From contig CM060126.1 in NCBI GenBank assembly GCA_030522415.1, positions 1,167,833 through 1,231,832 of the forward strand: a DNA stretch of 64,000 nt. Reading direction: 5' to 3'. The stretch comes from Channallabes apus. Lineage: Eukaryota > Chordata > Actinopteri > Siluriformes > Clariidae. A program made the translations under genes and the position numbers. Below, one piece after another: positions 58,729 through 64,000 of the stretch. The first letter of the stretch is position 1. Every line of letters begins with the position of its first letter. Below the pieces are notes generated by a model. The model did not search any database. It saw only the letters and a list, made by a program, of their open reading frames with translations, and was not told the origin of the DNA.

Positions 58729-58845
58729 CTCGAGGTCGTGCTGTTGTGCCGAATATCAGCACGGCTCTGATATCTTCAGCACTCGGGCTGCAGTACGACC
58801 GTATCACAGCCGCGCTGATATTCAGTACAACAGCACCACCTCGAG
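58729..58845. repeat. Palindromic repeat, about 44-bp arms
   Basis: The left arm begins CTCGAGGTCGTGCTGTTGTG; the right arm, inverted, begins CTCGAGGTGGTGCTGTTGTA. Both continue through GAATATCAGC. Arms differ at several bases and the centre is unpaired. Probably a MITE or a hairpin-forming repeat. Confidence 0.75.
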
Positions 58846-59088
58846 TGCGATACTGTTTAAATAAAGCTGTACGGCAATAGTAGTGTAATGTAAAGTAATG
58901 TGGCTAACATTGGTGCCGAGAGGCGGGGATTTGAGGCGACAAGATCGCCGATCATTCAGAGGTTTTCAGAACTTACTTTTAAACCAAACTACGACTTTAA
59001 AACCCCGGCATCTTTTAAAAAATAAGAGTATAGAATAATATGAAAAATGCTGCTTATCAATGTTAAAGGCGCAACTTTATTTGGTTTG

Positions 59089-59090
<2 letters not shown>

Positions 59091-59165
<75 letters not shown>
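59091..59165. repeat. (CA)n microsatellite
   Basis: About 37 CA units. Confidence 0.95.
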
Positions 59166-59167
<2 letters not shown>

Positions 59168-59297
59168 CTGGTTAGGTATTGGGTGTGAGTGATAAGACAG
59201 CAGAAAGACAGACAGGAAGCAGGTTGGTGTCTTCAAGTCGCTGATAAGAGTTTATGAAGTAGCTGTCACTCCGAAGTGCCCCCTGAGGGCCAGACCA

Positions 59298-59328
59298 CAC
59301 ACACACACACACACACACATGCACACGC

Positions 59329-59400
<72 letters not shown>

Positions 59401-59413
59401 ACGCACACACACA
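59298..59413. repeat. (CA)n with GCACAC interruptions
   Basis: CA run with symmetric GCACAC variants near both ends. Confidence 0.93.
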
Positions 59414-59591
59414 GATAATTGGCTCTCTGGCTGTGGCCAAAAAACTCTGAGGCTTGGATGCGTGGATGTGAGATTGCTCTTCAGGAAAAGGAGAGCGAGA
59501 GTTTTTAGGTCAGCAGCTCTTCTCCCCAGGACGCAGTTTAAGCACATTCAATCAGTGTTACATATCAGTTCAAAGTGTAACTCCAGACGGC

Positions 59592-59892
59592 TCGTCTCCA
59601 TCAACATCTCCATCATCATCTCCATCATCATCTCCATCATCGTCTCCATCATCATCTCCATCATCATCTCCATCATCGTCTCCACCACCGTCTCCACCAC
59701 TGTCTCCATCATCGTCTCCATCATCATCTCCATCATCGTCTCCATCATCGTCTCCATCACTGTCTGCATCAATGTCTCCACCATGTCTCCATCATCGTCT
59801 CCATCCTCATCTCCATCATCGTCTCCATCATCATCTCCATCATCGTCTCCACCACTGTCTCCATCATCGTCTCCATCACTGTCTGCATCAGC
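59592..59892 (+). repeat. 12-bp minisatellite TCTCCATCATCR
   Basis: About 24-25 units with A/G at the last position and a few CACC or CTG variants. A longer pattern repeats: the run ending TCACTGTCTGCATCA appears near 59756 and again near 59874. Asp/Gly- and Ser/Ile-rich frames on the two strands are artefacts. Confidence 0.93.
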
Positions 59893-60789
59893 AGTAGCTG
59901 GTGAAATCATTGTAACTGTTTATTCACTCGTGAGCTTTTTCGTTGGGTTCCTGAACTAAACCTATTTCTCATGAATATGTGACAAAAGTACTCATGACAA
60001 AAGAAATAACAAACTGCTTGCAGGATCAACAAAAAAGACACGGCAGGGGCGTGGACAAGGCTAGAACCAAATAAGGAACCTCTGTAATCATAGAAAGGGG
60101 CATAGACAAGGCTAGAATAAATTAGTAAAAACAGAAATCACAGGATTATTTCACTCCTCCTACAAATGGGCCATAGCAGACTCTATGCAAATGAGCCACG
60201 CCCCTCCAGAGAACAACAGATCTGAACAACAAGCAGAGGGAGAGGCTCTTCTTACATGAGGTCACATTGGGGGGTTTGTATAAGCCCTTACTGATACAAA
60301 AGCGAAAAATGGAGAATGGACAGAAAATGTTTATTGCTTGAAGACCAGCCTGAATGTAAATCTAAACATGACAAAAAAGTAGATTTTGGATAAAAGGTCC
60401 CCTATAAAGCTGTGCTGTGCCTGACCCTAACCCCGACCTTATCCTCAATGAGCAAAAGGAAAAACTCCCATTCTTATTTTTTTTCTTTTGTTAAGATGAC
60501 TGTTTTCCAGACAAATGTCCACAAGGTCACAACTGTCAAATTTTCCTGTCCTTGCGAGGACACATTATGGTCTTCATCAAGATATAAAAGTACAATGGAA
60601 GGAATACACGAGCCAGTGTGATGGAAATAAATTTGGAGATAATAATGTTTGCTTTGCAGTGAATATTTAAAAAATAAATAAGTGACAGATGTTTGGAGAG
60701 CACAGAGTCCGAGGTGTGTGTGAGATGAAACGTCTGACCTGGTCTGTCGTGGTGCTCTGAAAAAATCACATAGGTATTCCGGGACAGGC
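59893..60789. other. No gene seen
   Basis: Unique sequence without coding support. The 105-codon minus frame at 60474-60791 has no recognisable domain. Confidence 0.4.
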
Positions 60790-61640
60790 ATTTAATGGTT
60801 TAGATCAAACCTGTCTGATCGATACCATTTTGTAGATCTAAATGCCAGTGAAATAAGGGGTCCCACATGGGTCAGTTTTAGGACCTCTGCTGTTCTCAAT
60901 ATACATGCTTCCCTTGGGTAACATCATTAGAAGATATGGTATTAGTTTCCATTGTTATGCTGATGATACCCAATTATATACAGTATCTCAACAAAACCAG
61001 ACGAAATACCTAAGTTGTCTAGATTAACTGAGTGTGTCCAGGACATAAAAGATTGGATGACCAATAACTTTCTTTAACTAAATCCAGATAAGACAGAGAT
61101 ATTACTTATTGGCCCAAAAACCAGCACTCAACAGCACAGGACCAGCTCCAGCTGGATTCAGCTTTATGATGGTTGGAGCTACACATGCTGCTCCTGTGCT
61201 TCCAGTGATCCAGACCTCATCTGCCCTCTGCACCTACTGACTCGTCCCTATGCTGAACTGGTCTTCATGTTAATGTAAATATCTTCTGTCATATTGAATT
61301 TTCACCTGCACAACACACAAGATGTTATATCATTTCTATCTGTTATCGCCCAGATGAGGATGGGTTCCCTGTTGAGTCTGGTTCCTCTCAAGGTTTCTTC
61401 CTAATGACATCTCAGGGAGTTTTTCCTTGCCACCGTCGCCGTCACCCTTGGCTTGCTCATCAGAGACATTTTATTCATCATTCATTCATCACATTATTAT
61501 CTAGACACATTTTTTTTCACACATAAATGCAAATGAATTAATTTTTTTATTATTTATTTATTTCATTTTTGTGAAGCTGCTTTGAGACAATGACCGATGT
61601 TAAAAGCGCTATATAAATAAAATTGAATTGAATTTAAATT
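60790..61640 (+). mobile_element. L2-type LINE, second copy, internally deleted
   Basis: The plus strand encodes a decayed RT centre: a [24 protein letters not shown] box (about 60860-60920) and [13 protein letters not shown] (about 60953-60990), with stops afterwards. It jumps to a 3' UTR (GTTGGAGCTACACATGCTGC, CTCAGGGAGTTTTTCCTTGC) and ends AAAAGCGCTATATAAATAAA plus a GAATT tail. The C-terminal coding part present at 53283 is deleted here. Confidence 0.85.
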
Positions 61641-62424
61641 AAGAAAAAGTGTGATGTGTTCAACCTCTGCTACGCTACATTCCCCAAATATGAAAATATT
61701 TTACATTTAATCTTTAAAGTGCACACACATTACACATCGAACCCTGTGTGTCTGTTTGTCCTTTATGTTTAATTCCTCAGGGAGCCGCGGTGGTATTTAT
61801 TTGTCGACTGGATTGTGAGTTTGCGCTGCGTAATGAGAACGGAGCTTCCAAACACTAACCTGTTATCACACGCTACGAAATTGCACCTTGATTAGTTTGT
61901 GTTTTGGCCTCCGCAGCCCATTTCCTGATACGAATGGCTGCGAGTGAGCCGAGCTAATGCCGATCCAGAATTCATGCAATTTGCAAGAGTAAACAACAGG
62001 CGGAGCGGCGAGGAGAACCGCTGAATGGAAATCATCAATCACGGCCCGGAACACGGCCGAGTCCGAAGTGGCATTTTGTTAGTCGTGTAGAGATTCTCTT
62101 CAGAGCTGCGGTTTTCTTGGTGATGCCTGGTACGAGAGGGAAAATTAGGTGTGTGTGTGTGTGTGTGTATGACTAGACTGTCGTTTCCTAAAGGTGAACG
62201 TGACCTTGAATAAGCTGTAGGATTAGACGTCACACAGTGAGAAGGCGGTGTGATGTAACTATCGTGACTCTAAGACTAAATGAAGGACCATCAAGAAGGT
62301 TTTTAAGTGATGTCAAGATGGTTTCTGTAAAATCCTGGGTTCTTGTCGTCCTGCCATTTTCCTCAATTCAGACGACCCTATTTTAATTTTCTTAGTCCGG
62401 ACCAACAGAACAGATATGAATCAT
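61641..62424. other. No gene; possible conserved non-coding block
   Basis: About 61765-62100 is a non-repetitive, GC-balanced block (TGCACCTTGATTAGTTTGTG, GCTAATGCCGATCCAGAATT). It may be a conserved non-coding element; no exon structure is seen. (TG)n at 62150-62168. Confidence 0.3.
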
Positions 62425-62840
62425 GGTAATCGGAGAGAGAATCACAGATGAGAAATGGAAAAAGTAGATCAGATAAAGATGAAGTTTTGTCTTAAAACGA
62501 CTCCAGCGTGTTAAAATTCACTTATACCACTTCAGCGCTGTTATTTCAGACAAAGTGAAAATATCAACTAATCCCAGTCAAAATATTCACTTTATCTTTT
62601 CTAATTAATATCTATTGCTGCAGGTGTTTGTTTACATTGAGACAGTAGCGCATTAGTAGATTATTATACAGTAGATTATTAAATCCACCACATAACTGTT
62701 CATAACATCACTTTTACTCCACATTTAGATTTAAACTGATGCTGCAGATTAAACTACAGACAGAAGATCAAAGGACTGCAGGAGATTCAGGAAATTCTGT
62801 CCAGTTTTGCTGTACAGACAGACAGACAGACAGACATGAT
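62425..62840 (+). repeat. Family A repeat, copy 4 (5' truncated)
   Basis: Starts at GTAATCGGAGAGAGAATCAC and stays near-identical to copy 3 through GAAGATCAAAGGACTGCAGG to the CAGACAGACAG end. The first about 250 bp of the family is missing. Confidence 0.8.
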
Positions 62841-62869
62841 GTAAGACGTGCCCACAGTTTGACACATGC

Positions 62870-63060
62870 GCAGTATACTGTTATTACAGTTTATAATACA
62901 GCACATAACTGTTCATAACATTTTACATTCAGATTAAACTGCAGGCGAGTACTGAAGGACTGGTGAAGTTTCATTGAATTATAACAAAATCTGGCTGGAC
63001 AGACGGACAGACACATTTTGCTGAGAGGTTTCAGGTCCTCCAGTGTACGAAACGTAAATA
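62870..63060 (+). repeat. Diverged family A 3' segment
   Basis: CAGCACATAACTGTTCATAA, AGATTAAACTGCAG, CTGGCTGGACAGACGGACAG and TTTCAGGTCCTCCAGTGTA repeat the 3' part of family A immediately after copy 4, but more diverged, so this is a second, older unit. Confidence 0.55.
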
Positions 63061-63691
63061 TATAATTGAAAGAGCGAGTTCTGACCCATGTACAGACAAA
63101 ACCTTTTACTTACTGTATACTGTATATAGATCGCGTTAGTAATGACGAAGGCTAATGCAATTCGATTTTGTTAGAATTGGTGTAAAGTAAAAATATAAAA
63201 GCATGAGTGAAAAACAACTTGATTTGAGTGAAGTGAAGGCAAAACCCGAGCAGAGAGCAGGAGGTGTTTCACCGCCACCTCGAGGGATGGATCGGGTCGA
63301 TACGCCTTCAGGAAACAGGTGAAACATCGTACCGTGCTTTCTGTTGATTTCCTTTCAAACTGACGAGACTTTTAGGTCTCTGTTTTTTTCACCCTCTTTC
63401 CCGCTCTGCTCATTGCGTATTCGTGGGGTGACGTGTCCAGCTGTGACAGATCAGCTCACTCCGCTAATAGGTTTCCTTCCATTAAAATCCCCTCCATAAA
63501 AACAAGCAAGGTCAGCGGCCGGAAAAGTAAAGCAAAGTCACCGCAGTGTCATTCGCATCGTTAGCAGGGGTATGCTAATGATGATAATTAGGCTCGATGT
63601 CATTAGAATGCAGAGCCATGTCCCTGCATTCAGGAGCTAATTAGAATTAATAACGATGTGGTGAGCTGGATATGTACAATTAACACCAATG
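63061..63691. other. No gene; possible conserved non-coding block
   Basis: About 63500-63665 has dense homeobox-type words (GATGATAATTAGGC, GGAGCTAATTAGAATTAATA). Regulatory function is inference. Confidence 0.3.
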
Positions 63692-64000
63692 TGTCACGTT
63701 TCCCTCTTTGTCTGTGTCTGGAATGTGTGTGTGGCATGAATGCGGAGGCGAGCTGACGGTTTATCAATGTCCTTTTATTAGGCATTAAAAGGCAAACATA
63801 ACTCCAAACACAAACTGAAACTTAACTATAACAAAAGCTAGACACCTGACTGAACTTCAGCCAGGCTATTTATACTAAACATAAAACCCTTTAACTCATT
63901 AACTTCCCTCGGTTCAGGTGAGCTTCTACGTCACCTGACCGAGGGGCAAACTGGGAAATGAAGTCTAAATGAAACTCAAAACAAACTACAACTAAAACCA
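63692..64000 (-). mobile_element. Partial LTR, continues past window
   Basis: Begins TGTCACGTTTCC on the plus strand, the expected end of a minus-strand LTR (CGTGACA). On the minus strand it has a TATA-like TATAAATAG (about 63867-63875) and a downstream AATAAAAGG (about 63771-63779), in promoter-then-polyadenylation order. The sequence differs from the 869-bp LTRs at 3982 and 12669, so this is a different family. It is cut by the window edge. Confidence 0.55.

Noticed and set aside
59276..59959. Ser/Ile-rich 227-codon frame and opposite Asp/Gly-rich 120-codon frame
   Set aside because: CA tract and 12-bp minisatellite read in frame.

Overview
The window looks like vertebrate, almost certainly ray-finned fish, nuclear DNA. 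It is AT-rich and full of CA/TG, TA and TC microsatellites. It carries fish-type mobile elements: tRNA-derived SINEs, L2-, RTE- and L1-type LINE fragments, Tc1/mariner and hAT elements, and a Ty3/Gypsy LTR retrotransposon. The species cannot be named from this sequence. No complete host gene is visible. Nearly every long open frame is a transposon protein or a translation of a tandem repeat.

The main find is a nearly intact LTR retrotransposon on the minus strand (3982-13537). It has two 869-bp LTRs differing at one base, a 4-bp target duplication (ACAG) and a primer-binding site matching the 3' end of tRNA-Pro. Its single gag-pol frame runs gag (SCAN-like, zinc knuckle), protease, integrase, reverse transcriptase, RNase H. 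Integrase before reverse transcriptase is the unusual Gmr1-type order within Ty3/Gypsy. A 5'-truncated Jockey-group LINE (6213-9162) is inserted in pol between integrase and reverse transcriptase, with a 6-bp target duplication (CAATAT). It still has an open endonuclease-RT frame, and its 3' UTR holds a perfect 86-bp inverted repeat.

Region by region. 1-3981: SINE pieces, one with its tail expanded to a 555-bp CACT/CACC array. 3982-13537: the nested retrotransposon. 13542-14340: a copy of an unnamed interspersed repeat (family A), seen again at 23.9, 45.8 and 62.4 kb. 15111-15614: a long inverted repeat whose loop holds a possible 114-nt exon. 17330-20260: a degenerate tandem array rich in TGAGTCA, invaded by a LINE and a SINE. 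20.9-24.2 kb: small non-autonomous DNA elements. 29-32 kb: a degenerate minisatellite split by an RTE fragment and a tRNA-type SINE. 33.5-35.4 kb: a Tc1 deletion derivative and a TA-flanked MITE. 36877-41212: a 4.3-kb array of a 15-bp unit. 42-43 kb: about 1 kb of polypyrimidine. 43810-45110: a hAT element with a perfect 8-bp duplication. 47.5-48.6 kb: 15-bp and 10-bp minisatellites. 51.2-54.5 kb: Tc1 and L2 remnants. 54.9-55.9 kb: a second large 15-bp array. 57.0-61.6 kb: L1 and L2 remnants and a 12-bp array. 63692-64000: the edge of another LTR.

Between repeats lie stretches of non-repetitive, homeobox-site-like sequence (about 20.4, 21.8, 30.5, 35.8, 56.2, 61.8 and 63.5 kb) that could be conserved non-coding elements. 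With the lone exon candidate, this would fit a large intron or gene-poor regulatory interval. That is inference.
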